Of a stretch of DNA of 52,298 nucleotides, positions 15,101 through 22,671 are shown piece after piece. Source of the DNA: Streptosporangiaceae bacterium (GTDB lineage: Bacteria; Actinomycetota; Actinomycetes; Streptosporangiales; Streptosporangiaceae); the NCBI GenBank assembly GCA_019245115.1, contig JAFARZ010000363.1, forward strand, positions 1 through 52,298, in the 5' to 3' direction. The translations under genes and the position numbers were made by a program. The first letter of the stretch is position 1. Every line of letters begins with the position of its first letter. A model generated the notes under the pieces. The model saw only the letters and a program-made list of their open reading frames with translations, was not told where the DNA came from and did no database searches.

Positions 15101-16338
15101 TCCTGGACCGCTGTGAGTCGCTTACCGCCGAGCTCCGCCAGGCGGCGCGGGAGACTATCGACCGCCTGGCGGCCGACGGGCTTCGCGTGCTGGCCGTCGC
15201 GGAACGTCACGTGGCCGAGCCGTCCAGCGCTGGCGCCTCGGATCTGGTCGGGGAGCTGACCCTGCTCGGTTTCGTCGCGATCGCGGACAAGATGCGCACC
15301 GAGGCGGCGGAGGTTGTCGGTGAGCTGGCCAAGTCCGGCATCCGGCCGGTGATGATCACCGGCGACCATCCGGCCACGGCCAGTGCCATCGCGCGCCGGG
15401 CGGGGCTGCCGGATGCCGGCCGGGTCATCACCGGCGTCGAGCTGGACGGCCTGGCCGAACGGGACCGCCGGGAGCGGGTCACCTCCTGCGCCGTCTTCGC
15501 CCGGATTTCACCGGAGCAGAAGGTACGGATCATTGCCGACCTTCAGCGGTCCGGGAAGGTCGTGGCCATGGTGGGCGACGGCACCAACGACGCGGCGGCG
15601 ATCCGGCTTGCCGACGTCGGCATCGGAGTCCGGGCGCGCGGATCGACCGCGGCGCGCAACGCCTCCGATCTGGTGCTGGTGGAAGCGGATATCGGCCGGA
15701 TCAGGGACGCGCTGGCCGAGGGTCGGGCGCTGTGGCGCAGTGTCCGTGACGCGGTGTCAATCCTGGTCGGCGGCAATGCGGGGGAGATCACGTTCATGGT
15801 GCTGGGCACCGCGCTCGGCGGCAGGTCGCCGCTCAACACCCGGCAGCTCCTGCTGGTCAACATGCTGACCGACATGTTCCCGGCGCTCGCGGTAGCCGGG
15901 ACGCGCGCCCATGGCGGCAACGGCGAGGCGCCTGCGGAGGAACGGCATTCAGGCCTGATCGGCGGTCCCATGATCCAGGGAATCATGATCCGCGGCGGCG
16001 CGACCGCGCTGGGCGCCACGCTGGCGTGGAGCGGCGGGCGGCTGACCGGCAGGTCCAGCCGGGCCGCGACGATGGGACTGGCCGCCGTGGTGACCACTCA
16101 GCTGGCCCAGACCCTGCTCACCGGCGTCCGCAGCCCGGCTGTGGTCATCACCTGCGCCGCGTCGCTGGCCGCGCTGGTGCTGGTGATCAGCACCCCTGGC
16201 GTGAGCCAGTTCTTCGGCTGCACCCCGCTGGGTCCCGTGGCCTGGGCCATCGTGCTGGGCAGCAGCGCCGCCGGTACCGCCGCCGCGGTGGCGGCGCCAC
16301 GACTTATACCACCGCTAAAGAGCTTCCAGAATGCGTAA
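12130..16338 (+). CDS. CtpI/CtpH-like cation P-type ATPase with long N-terminal extension
   Basis: This membrane ATPase of about 1402 residues is close to the mycobacterial CtpH/CtpI subgroup, which at about 1,500-1,600 residues is far longer than ordinary P-type pumps. Catalytic motifs sit in the second half: TGES at about 731-734, phosphorylation site DKTGT at about 890-894, GDH near 1077 and GDGTNDA at about 1149-1155. The first half (about 1-560) contains a heavy-metal-associated-like segment and a degenerate copy of an ATPase half without the phosphorylated Asp. The transported ion is unknown. The start GTG 12130 has GGGGAGCC just upstream. The DUF3040-like gene follows after 15 bases. 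Confidence 0.92.
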   Translation: MNLSRIRSLLAAGAETLFDLGPDRDRRVVWARAGHAAIEVRGLDSTAGGDEADRSSGDADRRRRRRVAEAAQQAVRGLKGVHWAEVNEVTAQLLVAFDEEQVGTDRLVATVAAAEQAHGAGDEAFSWDRPSHPADMAPLTATLTALAGDIVGVGIGLGVKAAGPLARALPANAAIRVPLAIMDGYPWLRRQLENQIGPLGTDVLLGVGNAAMYGLTEGPARPAVDAVYRVLLAAELRARQDSWVARGPELTETAPRCTADAPQAGDRPAPFPDGPVESYTQRAGLGSLAAAAGVFAATRDPGRAAEAINASVPKSARMGREGFAAVLGRDLARSGVVPMDRSSLRRLDRVSAVVLETSVLMAGGGGDLDPLAEAVLIAARGHDRRVLVTKDPALGDLIARADEVIDCDATSVIARIRELQADGEGVLLVSAGNDTALHAADVGVGYLHAGPADGACWTADLICGPGLAEVWRLLRAVESARSVSQRSVTLAASGATLGLLLATVGRVGRGGSGQVTVPFSPVQAASLASLLQGAYEARRIGLTPPPEPRPRVAWHAMPVDEVLSRLAADTGENAGSSGVSETDEKAGGIRVPRAFSGAADLTSAVFAELKDPLTPVLLIGSAASALLGGAVDAALVGGVMLGNAVVGGAQRLRTEQALESLLVHEQQNARRIKRDVGNELPGNPEDLPADMVPAARLRPGDRIWLRANDVVPADARLLAADALEVDESTLTGESLPVTKDPAPTSADTPLAERASMVYEGTTVVSGIAVAVVAATGDATEAGRAASAASGTSGRAIGVSAHLAELTNAAMPASVAGGMAVTALAMLRGVPLREALASGVAVGVAAVPEGLPLVATVAQLAAARRLSHRGVLVRSPRTLEALGRVDVVCFDKTGTLTQGRLEVVGVAGISDPVDLDTDEGRGLLRMAARACPEGRVTHTTDQAILDAVPSRADDSWKLVDEMPFENSRGFAASLGRLDGGLVLAVKGAPEVILDRCESLTAELRQAARETIDRLAADGLRVLAVAERHVAEPSSAGASDLVGELTLLGFVAIADKMRTEAAEVVGELAKSGIRPVMITGDHPATASAIARRAGLPDAGRVITGVELDGLAERDRRERVTSCAVFARISPEQKVRIIADLQRSGKVVAMVGDGTNDAAAIRLADVGIGVRARGSTAARNASDLVLVEADIGRIRDALAEGRALWRSVRDAVSILVGGNAGEITFMVLGTALGGRSPLNTRQLLLVNMLTDMFPALAVAGTRAHGGNGEAPAEERHSGLIGGPMIQGIMIRGGATALGATLAWSGGRLTGRSSRAATMGLAAVVTTQLAQTLLTGVRSPAVVITCAASLAALVLVISTPGVSQFFGCTPLGPVAWAIVLGSSAAGTAAAVAAPRLIPPLKSFQNA

Positions 16339-16353
16339 CCACAGGAGGAAATG

Positions 16354-16797
16354 ATGAGTCTGCCCGCCCGCCAGCAGCGAATGCTGGACGGGATTGAGGT
16401 CGCGCTGCGGGCAAGCGAACCCCGCATCGCGTCCATGTTCGCCATCTTCACCCGGCTGGCCGAGAACGACCGGTCCGCCCTGCCGGAGCGGCTTCCCAGG
16501 CTCCGGTTCCGGATGAGCGCGGGCCTTCGTGCCTTCGTGCTGCTTCCGGTGGTGTTCGCGATGCTGGTCACGGGCGTGGTGCTTGGCGGCACGGCGCGCG
16601 GCTCGAGCTGCGCCGGCGTTCGCATGGCCGGGTTCACGCTGAACCGGGTTAGCCCGGCAGTCCATGATCGGAGCGCGTGCGGCCAGTCCCGGCAGCCGGC
16701 CACCCGCCTCAGTCCGGTCAGGTCAGCCGCGACCAGTGTTGGCCCCCGGAGCGGCCTGTCCGTAACGTGGCCGAGCCTCCTGGTCCGCCCTGGTTAA
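16354..16797 (+). CDS. DUF3040-like membrane protein
   Basis: This protein of 147 residues begins MSLPARQQRMLDGIEVAL, the typical opening of actinobacterial DUF3040-type proteins. A cytoplasmic helix precedes one clear transmembrane segment (about 53-77, including FVLLPVVFAMLVTGVVLGG). The Ser/Arg-rich C-terminus from about 80 on is unlike usual members and may be variable or disordered. AGGAGG at 16343-16348 precedes two adjacent ATGs (16351, 16354); the second has better spacing. It follows the P-type ATPase and is likely in the same transcript. Confidence 0.75.
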   Translation: MSLPARQQRMLDGIEVALRASEPRIASMFAIFTRLAENDRSALPERLPRLRFRMSAGLRAFVLLPVVFAMLVTGVVLGGTARGSSCAGVRMAGFTLNRVSPAVHDRSACGQSRQPATRLSPVRSAATSVGPRSGLSVTWPSLLVRPG

Positions 16798-16845
16798 ACC
16801 GCCGCCGCGATCATGTTAGAAATGAGGTGAGAACGGAGGCGTCTG

Positions 16846-17550
16846 TTGGCGATCGAGCATCTGGGCCCTGAGGTCGCGGAATTGCTGAGCCTCACCAACG
16901 CGGGCGAGGCGCGATCGCTGAGCAAGCTGGCCGAGATGTCGGCCTGGGAGGTCTCTGGCTGTTCGGGTGCGAATGCCGCCGTCTGGCACGATCAGGAACT
17001 GGTGAGCGTCGCGGCGACCCATCCGGATCTGGCCGATCTCGCCGAGATGCAGATACAGGCCGGCCATGGTCCGCTGATCGAAGCCGCGCGGACCCGGGTC
17101 CCGGTCGCGTGCCCCGACACGCTCGAGGAAACCCGCTGGCCCGATTACGCCGAAGAGGCGCTGCGGCGGAGCATCCGCTGCTCGGTGCACCTGGTACAGG
17201 ATCAGGCTCCGACGGTGCTCGTCTTGTCGCTGTTCGGCGTGCGCCCGCACGCCGTGACGCTGGAGGCCAGTCCCATGGCCGACGCGCTCGCCGCGTTCGG
17301 CGGCGCGATGCTGGCCAACGCCACCGCCTACGGCGAAGCGCAGCTCATCGCCAGCCAGTTCAAGGACGCCGTGGCGTCCCGGTCGATCGTCGACCAGGCC
17401 AAGGGGGTCTTGATGCACGCGGTCGGCTGCGACGCCGACGAGGCGCTACGCCGCCTGCGCGGAGAATCGCAGCGCCGTCACGTCAAGGTCACCGAGGTGG
17501 CCAGGCAGGTGGTCGACGCGTACGGCCGCAATTCCCGGTCCCGCTCCTGA
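16846..17550 (+). CDS. GAF-ANTAR regulator
   Basis: This cytoplasmic protein of 234 residues has a GAF sensor (about 20-165, including CSGANAAVWHDQELVSVAAT and AGHGPLIEAARTRVP) and a C-terminal ANTAR domain (about 172-226: SRSIVDQAKGVLMHAVGCDA then a three-helix tail). ANTAR domains bind paired RNA hairpins to antiterminate transcription, so this is probably a ligand-controlled RNA-binding regulator. The start is TTG at 16846 with CGGAGG six bases upstream. The target RNA is not evident. It is convergent with the ABC permease gene. Confidence 0.9.
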   Translation: MAIEHLGPEVAELLSLTNAGEARSLSKLAEMSAWEVSGCSGANAAVWHDQELVSVAATHPDLADLAEMQIQAGHGPLIEAARTRVPVACPDTLEETRWPDYAEEALRRSIRCSVHLVQDQAPTVLVLSLFGVRPHAVTLEASPMADALAAFGGAMLANATAYGEAQLIASQFKDAVASRSIVDQAKGVLMHAVGCDADEALRRLRGESQRRHVKVTEVARQVVDAYGRNSRSRS

Positions 17551-17562
17551 TCGGGCTCCCGT

Positions 17563-17604
17563 CAAGACGTTGCCTGCGGAGGCCAGACGTTACCCGCGGA
17601 AGTC
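17563..17604. repeat. 20-base tandem repeat between convergent genes
   Basis: AGACGTTGCCTGCGGAGGCC is followed directly by AGACGTTACCCGCGGAAGTC and then AGACCTT, giving about two imperfect 20-base copies between the GAF-ANTAR gene and the end of the ABC permease gene. The permease stop lies inside it. Confidence 0.4.
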
Positions 17605-19192
17605 AGACCTTGCTGCTGATGGCGATCTGGCATAGCTCCGGCAGCTTTTCCTCGGCCGCCCGGGCGGCGATCCGCACCCCGGCCCAGGCCAGCGCCAGCC
17701 CGTAGGCGGCGCCGCACAGCACGAGCGCCGGCATCCGGATCGCGGCCGGATCCCGGCTGGTGAGCACGATGGCGACGATCACCGGCGTGACCGCTATCGC
17801 GACGCCGCCCAGGCTGCCGAGCACACCGAGGAACACCTTGGACGCGTGGCCCTGAGCGGCCTGACGCATGGGATTTCCAGCTCGGTACTCCATCGGGTAG
17901 GGCAGAACGACGGTGAAGATGTTGCTCAGCGCCAGCGCGGCGCCCAGCCCGGCCAGGTCGAGCGCCATGGCGAGGAATCCGTACCCGGGGTGCCGCGCCG
18001 CGGCCGCCAGGACAAAGGAGATCGCTACCAGCAGCGGCCCTCCGATCACGGCGAGGGCGATGTCCTGACCGGAGAAGTAGGCGCGGAGCTGGCGGCGGCC
18101 GCTCATCGCCAGCGCCTCGAAGACGAAGGCCGGACCCGTCTGGCCAGCCGAGTTGCCGTAGCCGAACCCGACGAATCCCGCACCGGCCACCGAGCCGGCC
18201 AGCAGCAGGCCGGGACGCGGATCCGGACCCACGATGGCCTTGATCGACACCACGGCCGTGATGACCGCGATCATGCCCCACCAGATCATGTATCCGGGCT
18301 CGCGGCGCTGATAGGTCAGGATCCGCGCGGCCAGCGTGCCACGCAGGCCATACCGTCCCAGCGGCAGCGCGGCACGGCGAGCTCGCGATCTCTGGGTTGA
18401 CGCGTCCGCGGTGACCAGAGCGCGGTCGAGCGAGCGTATCCACAGCCAGCCGAGCGCGACCACGACAGCTGCCAGCATGGCCAGCCGCGCCGCAGCGATG
18501 CCGGGACGTCCGTCGGAGGCGTCCTTGATGGCGTGCGCGGCCAGGCCGGGGGGCAGCCACCGCAGCCACTTGTCGACGCCGCCGAAGCTCGCCGCGGTGA
18601 TGTTGCCGTTCGCTACCGCGCTGGGCAGTACCTGGGTGAACAGCTCGTACAGGGCGAACAGCGGCAGGACCAGGAAGGCGGCGAGGTCCTTGCCGCGGCG
18701 GGAGCGCAGCAGCGTAGCCATGCTGGTTGTCACGAACCGGGCCAGCGCGATGCAGAACGCCACTTGAAGCAGCACCGCGATCACCGCTGTCAGCACGCCG
18801 AGCGCGCCGGCGGCCAGCCCGGCGGTCGTTCCCAGCAGGCCCAGCACGTTGGCCGCCGGCCACGCGCCGGCGGCCGAGGCGGTCAGCAGTCCCACCGCGA
18901 GCGGGCGGGTGCGCAGCGGGTACAGCGTCAGCGTGGCCGGATCGAGGGTGCCGTCCAGGCCGAAGGCGAAGATCGGCCCGATCAGCCAGCCGAACGCGAA
19001 CAGCGTGAAGATGACCGCGGTCACATCCACCGACGAGCTGTTGCCACGGAGCATGGCCAGGACGATGAAGGCGCCGATCGCGAGCAGCACGGCAAAGGTG
19101 GTGCTGACCACGAAGGAGATCTTGGCCGCCGTTGTCGAGCGCAGAGCGTTGCGCAGCAGGCGCAGCTTCAGCTGGACGAGGAGCCGAGCCAC
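17603..19192 (-). CDS. ABC transporter permease (large integral membrane protein)
   Basis: This protein of 529 residues has many hydrophobic segments: N-terminal cytoplasmic helix MARLLVQLKLRLLRNALRS, then segments near 27-47, 60-80, 95-145, 150-175 and a second cluster from about 300 on. The general plan is that of ABC-2 or exporter permeases of ATPase-permease pairs. The GTG start at 19190-19192 lies inside the 3' end of the ATPase gene (25-base overlap), showing translational coupling. The substrate is unknown. Confidence 0.85.
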   Translation of the reverse strand: MARLLVQLKLRLLRNALRSTTAAKISFVVSTTFAVLLAIGAFIVLAMLRGNSSSVDVTAVIFTLFAFGWLIGPIFAFGLDGTLDPATLTLYPLRTRPLAVGLLTASAAGAWPAANVLGLLGTTAGLAAGALGVLTAVIAVLLQVAFCIALARFVTTSMATLLRSRRGKDLAAFLVLPLFALYELFTQVLPSAVANGNITAASFGGVDKWLRWLPPGLAAHAIKDASDGRPGIAAARLAMLAAVVVALGWLWIRSLDRALVTADASTQRSRARRAALPLGRYGLRGTLAARILTYQRREPGYMIWWGMIAVITAVVSIKAIVGPDPRPGLLLAGSVAGAGFVGFGYGNSAGQTGPAFVFEALAMSGRRQLRAYFSGQDIALAVIGGPLLVAISFVLAAAARHPGYGFLAMALDLAGLGAALALSNIFTVVLPYPMEYRAGNPMRQAAQGHASKVFLGVLGSLGGVAIAVTPVIVAIVLTSRDPAAIRMPALVLCGAAYGLALAWAGVRIAARAAEEKLPELCQIAISSKV

Positions 19193-19935
19193 GACAGCAC
19201 CTCCTCAGCGCCCGCCCGCGGACCGACCAGGTCGATGAAGGCCCGTTGGAGGGTCTTGCCGTCCCGCACCTCATCAGTGGTGCCGCTGGCCACTATCCTG
19301 CCCTTGTCGATGATGGACACGTGGTCGCAGACCTGCTCGACCAGCTCCATCACGTGGCTGGAGAACAGCACCGTTGAGCCGGACGCGGTGAATCGTGTCA
19401 GCAGGCGCCGGATGACATCGGCCGAGATGGGATCCACACCCTCCAGTGGCTCGTCCAGGAACAGCACCGACGGGTTGTGAATCAGTGCGCACCCGAGCGC
19501 TGTCTTCTTGCGCATGCCCGTTGAGTAGTCCGCCACCAGTCGCCCCGCGTCCGCTCGCAGGTCGAGCAGGTCCAGCAGTTGCGCGGCTCGTTCGCGCGCC
19601 TCCGCGGCGGGCAGGCTCCGCAACCGACCGGCGTATTCCAGCATTTCCGCGCCGGTGAGCCGCTCGAACATCCTGGCCTGGTCCGGCACCACCCCGATCA
19701 CCGCCTTGGCGGCTACCGGATCCGCCCACACGTCTGTCCCGCTGATCCGGATCCGGCCGATATCGGGTCGTAGCAGACCTGTCATCATCGACAGGGAGGT
19801 GGTCTTCCCCGCGCCGTTCGGCCCGACCAGTCCGGCGAGGGAGCCGGCCGTGATCTCCAGATCGATCCCGGCCACGGCCTCTTTCTCCCCGAAACTCTTG
19901 CGGAGCCCGGACACCGCGATGGCTGGGGCTTTCAT
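19168..19935 (-). CDS. ABC transporter ATP-binding protein
   Basis: This ATPase of 255 residues contains Walker A GPNGAGKTT (about 38-46), an ABC signature YSTGMRKK (137-144, a variant of LSGGQ typical of ABC-2 exporters), Walker B VLFLDEP (157-163) and a switch His in FSSHVMELV. It pairs with the overlapping permease gene downstream to form an exporter. The ATG at 19933-19935 is preceded on the minus strand by GGCGAGGAGGCGG. A TGATATCA palindrome in the shared upstream region suggests a dedicated repressor. Confidence 0.93.
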   Translation of the reverse strand: MKAPAIAVSGLRKSFGEKEAVAGIDLEITAGSLAGLVGPNGAGKTTSLSMMTGLLRPDIGRIRISGTDVWADPVAAKAVIGVVPDQARMFERLTGAEMLEYAGRLRSLPAAEARERAAQLLDLLDLRADAGRLVADYSTGMRKKTALGCALIHNPSVLFLDEPLEGVDPISADVIRRLLTRFTASGSTVLFSSHVMELVEQVCDHVSIIDKGRIVASGTTDEVRDGKTLQRAFIDLVGPRAGAEEVLSWLGSSSS

Positions 19936-19966
19936 GTTCCGCCTCCTCGCCTTGCGTCCGTTAAAC

Positions 19967-19974
19967 TGATATCA
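19967..19974. promoter_or_regulatory. TGATATCA palindrome in the ABC/SPFH divergent promoter
   Basis: The perfect palindrome TGATATCA stands out as an AT-rich patch between the divergent ABC and SPFH genes and is followed by CTATGCTAGACAGTTGTCA, which could hold a promoter element. It is a plausible operator for the ribbon-helix-helix protein encoded downstream of the SPFH gene or for another local repressor. Confidence 0.4.
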
Positions 19975-20015
19975 CTATGCTAGACAGTTGTCATCAGACC
20001 GGTCAAACCGGCCGG

Positions 20016-20050
20016 TCAGGGCTCAGGGCTCACGGCTCAGGGCTCAGGGC
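20016..20050 (+). repeat. GGGCTCA heptamer tandem repeat
   Basis: Five imperfect tandem copies of a GGCTCAG heptamer lie directly before the SPFH ribosome-binding site. Such a tract could vary in length and alter leader length or expression. Confidence 0.55.
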
Positions 20051-20062
20051 GAGGAGGCGACG

Positions 20063-20995
20063 ATGGCCGCGCGGACTTCAGCTAGACCGGATCGGGAGCA
20101 GTCAGCGGGGCAGGTGACCGAGCGGGCGGCGTGGTCGGCGTCCGGTGTCCGCGTCCTGGTGGCCGGGGTCATGATGGTGCTCGCCGGGATCGTGTTGCTG
20201 GTGCTGAGCGGCGTCCTCAAACCAGGTGTCCCCGGCCTGGTAGCGCTGGCCGTGCTCGGGGTCCTGCTCCTGCTCGGCGGACTGGTGGCCATGCAGGGAC
20301 TCACCCCGGTGGTGGCCGGGGAGGCTCGCGTTGTCCAGCTTTTCGGCCGGTATCGCGGCACGATCCGGGATCCCGGCCTGCACTGGGTCAACCCGCTGGC
20401 CCGCAGGCGCAAGGTGTCGGTCCGGATCCGCAACCACGAGACCGCGGTGGCCAAGGTCAACGACGCCGACGGCAACCCGATCGAGATAGCCGCGGTGGTG
20501 GTCTGGCAGGTCCACGACACGGCCAGCGCGCTCTATTCGGTCGACGACTTTCCCAGGTTCGTCGCCATCCAGACCGAGACCGCGGTGCGGCACACCGCGT
20601 CCAGCTATCCCTACACCAGCCACGACAGCGGCGAGCTGTCCCTGCGTGACAACGCGACGGAGATCACCCAGCGGCTGTCGGCCGAGATCGCCGCGCGGGT
20701 CCTGCCCGCCGGAGTGCACATCATCGAGTCCCGTCTCACCCGGCTGTCCTACGCGCCGGAAATCGCCCAGGCTATGCTGCGCCAGCAGCAGGCGAATGCA
20801 GTGGTCGGCGCTCGCCAGCGCATCGTCGAAGGAGCGGTCGGCATGGTCCAGCTGGCCCTGAACCGGCTGGAGGAACAAGATGTCGTCGCGCTCGACGAGG
20901 AGCGCAAAGCCGCCATGGTGTCGAACCTGCTGGTGGTGTTGTGCAGTGAGCAGGCAACCCAGCAGGTCGTCAACACCGGCAGCCTTTACCAGTAA
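20063..20995 (+). CDS. SPFH/Band 7 (flotillin-like) membrane protein
   Basis: This protein of 310 residues has two adjacent N-terminal hydrophobic hairpin segments (about 29-50 and 57-80), then an SPFH domain (about 90-250: VVAGEARVVQLFGRYRGTI, DPGLHWVNPLARRRKVSVRI) and a helical tail with GARQRIVEGAVGMV. SPFH proteins form membrane-associated scaffolds in lipid microdomains. Conserved actinobacterial synteny places such genes beside a small ribbon-helix-helix protein, as here, and the divergent ABC exporter may be functionally linked. The start is ATG 20063 with GAGGAGGCGACG just upstream. Confidence 0.92.
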   Translation: MAARTSARPDREQSAGQVTERAAWSASGVRVLVAGVMMVLAGIVLLVLSGVLKPGVPGLVALAVLGVLLLLGGLVAMQGLTPVVAGEARVVQLFGRYRGTIRDPGLHWVNPLARRRKVSVRIRNHETAVAKVNDADGNPIEIAAVVVWQVHDTASALYSVDDFPRFVAIQTETAVRHTASSYPYTSHDSGELSLRDNATEITQRLSAEIAARVLPAGVHIIESRLTRLSYAPEIAQAMLRQQQANAVVGARQRIVEGAVGMVQLALNRLEEQDVVALDEERKAAMVSNLLVVLCSEQATQQVVNTGSLYQ

Positions 20996-21013
20996 CGGGT
21001 GGCACGCGATACG

Positions 21014-21217
21014 GTGAGCGAGCGCAAAAGCATACTGCTGCGCCTGGACCCGGCCGTCCACGACGCGCTGGCCCGATGGGCCTCCGACGAGCTGCGTAGC
21101 ACCAACGCTCAGATCGAATTCCTGCTCCGGCGCGCCCTCGCCGATGCCGGCCGGCTCCCCGGCCGCGTCGCACCGCAGCGGCGCCCCGGCCGTCCCGCCA
21201 AAGACCCGCCCCCGTGA
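21014..21217 (+). CDS. Small ribbon-helix-helix (CopG/HicB-type) protein
   Basis: This protein of 67 residues begins VSERKSILLRLDPAVHDALA, the N-terminal strand plus helix of ribbon-helix-helix DNA-binding proteins, followed by SDELRSTNAQIEFLLRRALA and a Pro/Arg-rich tail. I chose GTG 21014 because homologues start at SERK; GTG 20999 is in frame and possible. It lies 18 bases after the SPFH gene. No HicA-like toxin gene is adjacent, so I read it as an autoregulator or partner of the SPFH operon rather than a toxin-antitoxin antitoxin. Confidence 0.82.
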   Translation: MSERKSILLRLDPAVHDALARWASDELRSTNAQIEFLLRRALADAGRLPGRVAPQRRPGRPAKDPPP

Positions 21218-21366
21218 TCCCGGTCGCCTCCGCCAGCGGTTCTCCACCTGTCCATACAGCGCGGAAACCCGTATAGTGTGGAAATTACACGCTACGCGGA
21301 AATAAACCCACCGTATGGCGAAATTTCAAAATAAATCGAGTTTGCGGCGTGTCATGGGCGAGCGCC

Positions 21367-21590
21367 GGTTTTGCCGGGATATGACCGCTATGTGGCGGTG
21401 GCTGCGGTGCGCAACGCGGAAAGAAAGGGGTTTCGTGGAAGATTGAGCGCCGGTTTCCGGTACCTTTTCTTCCAGAGGACCCTTTCCTTCCGCATGATAG
21501 CCGGTCCATATGCCCGCTATGTGCCAATACGCGCAGTTCAGCAGGCTGGCTAGCGCACTCTAGCAAAGACGACATGCCCGACATGCCGCA
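21367..21590 (+). repeat. Dispersed intergenic repeat, copy A
   Basis: Shares in the same order with the copy at 37495-37722: GCCGG(G)ATATG, a CGCCGG/CCGG hairpin core, GGACCC-TT-CTTCC, TGTGCC...CCAATA-GCGCAGTTC, GCTAGC and a closing GACATGYCCGACATGYCGCA. It also shares TTTTGCCGGGNTATGACCG with the reversed copy at 24729-24900. There is no transposase gene nearby. Confidence 0.7.
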
Positions 21591-21617
21591 AACGCACGTT
21601 ATTTTGAAGTGTTGCCT

Positions 21618-21659
21618 ATTCGTACATTTAATTTCCATCCAGCATGGATGTTCCGCCTT
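21618..21659 (+). repeat. 42-base repeat shared with 49182-49223
   Basis: ATTCGTACATTTAATTTCCA and the following 22 bases recur at 49182-49223 with 38 of 42 bases identical. It is AT-rich and lies just after repeat copy A, so it may mark the edge of a longer degenerate element. Confidence 0.65.
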
Positions 21660-21996
21660 CCCAATCCGCATGTTGACCACACGCGCTCCGATAGCACTAT
21701 CAGCGGACCGCGGCAGGAAGAGTGGCTTGCGTGTCTCCGGCCGCCGTGGCGGTTCTCCACCGTTCTGCGTCACAAGCCGCGAAGGCTGCGCGAAATTATG
21801 CGCTTTCTGGCACGATAACGATAATCGAATCACCAATAATCGCATTTGGCACCAGGAACAGCGGGCAGCGCGCAATGAGATAGAGGCCCTACCCTCGCCG
21901 GTTCGCGGCTGTCGGTGGCTCCGGATCAATCTAGCGATAACCAAAATTCGTCGAGGATCACTCGAAAATCGTAGCTGCGGCCGCAGAGGAGGAATC

Positions 21997-22266
21997 ATGG
22001 GAACGAAAACAGTTAAAGTAACGATCGAGGCTCCAGAAGGTCATCCATTCAAGAAGGAGGGCGATGTCAAACTTTGGATAAACGAACGCGAAGATATCAG
22101 GGTCGGGACACCATCATCCTTGTCGAAAAAGAAGGTAATACTTACCTGCACGTACACCTTCGACGGGAAGTATAATAAGGAAACATTTGAGAGCATCGTC
22201 AGGAACAAACTTAAGGATAAGATTGGGGTAACCTGTAAGGTGACGGCCGAGTTATTCGGGAAGTAG
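21997..22266 (+). CDS. Low-GC orphan protein, 89 residues
   Basis: This Lys-rich protein begins MGTKTVKVTIEAPEGHPFKK and continues with alternating hydrophobic residues suggestive of beta strands, ending KVTAELFGK. It has no signal peptide, membrane segment or recognised motif. The ribosome-binding site AGAGGAGGA is very strong. Its base composition is strikingly unlike its neighbours: many AAA, ATA, ACA and TTA-type codons in an otherwise very GC-rich genome, which suggests recent acquisition. It is bounded by repeat-rich DNA upstream and an XRE/DUF397 locus downstream. I cannot assign a function. Confidence 0.7.
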   Translation: MGTKTVKVTIEAPEGHPFKKEGDVKLWINEREDIRVGTPSSLSKKKVILTCTYTFDGKYNKETFESIVRNKLKDKIGVTCKVTAELFGK

Positions 22267-22449
22267 CGTTGGTCCGGTACGGCGACGCATGCAAGCACTG
22301 GTATGCCTGCTATCTGCCCAGACACGTCAAGCTCTCCCCGCGCTCGTCGGCATCGCTGCCATCTTGGCGCCCTGGCGTGCCGCCGGTTCATCGGGACACG
22401 CCGAGTGGCGCGGATGGCTGAAGCGGGCCGGGGCAATCGGCGACGCGGG

Positions 22450-22671
22450 CTACGGTCGGCGGCCGGACTTGTCGAGGGCGAACTCCCCGGCGCGGACGCC
22501 AGCGACGAACGCGCGCCACCCGGCCGGGGTGTACCGGTGGACAGGGCCGTGACCGTGGGCCTTGGTGTCCCGCACCAGGATCACGCCGTCGCGGCCGGCC
22601 ACCTCGACGCAATTGCCGCCGTTGCCGCCGCTGAAACTGGACTTGCGCCAGCGGACGTTGCTCACGTCCAT
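22450..22671 (-). CDS. DUF397 protein
   Basis: This protein of 73 residues contains the DUF397 hallmarks WRKSSFSGGNGGNCVEVA, then GVILVRDTKA and WRAFVAGVRAGEF. These small cytoplasmic proteins are almost always encoded beside XRE/DUF5753 regulators and belong to actinomycete-specific regulatory pairs related to the BldB/AbaA-like systems. Its start lies inside the upstream XRE gene (10-base overlap), so the two are translationally coupled. Confidence 0.94.
   Translation of the reverse strand: MDVSNVRWRKSSFSGGNGGNCVEVAGRDGVILVRDTKAHGHGPVHRYTPAGWRAFVAGVRAGEFALDKSGRRP

Larger units (their letters stand above)
21218..21996. other. Repeat-bearing, lower-GC intergenic region
   Basis: About 780 bases without a convincing gene and visibly richer in A and T than the surroundings. 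It contains copy A of the roughly 200-base dispersed repeat (21367-21590) and a 42-base repeat shared with 49182-49223. Open frames here overlap the repeats on both strands and lack ribosome-binding sites. Confidence 0.6.

Noticed and set aside
20999..21217. Ribbon-helix-helix gene as part of a HicAB toxin-antitoxin module
   Set aside because: No HicA-like or other small toxin gene lies next to it; the SPFH neighbour fits a different conserved context.
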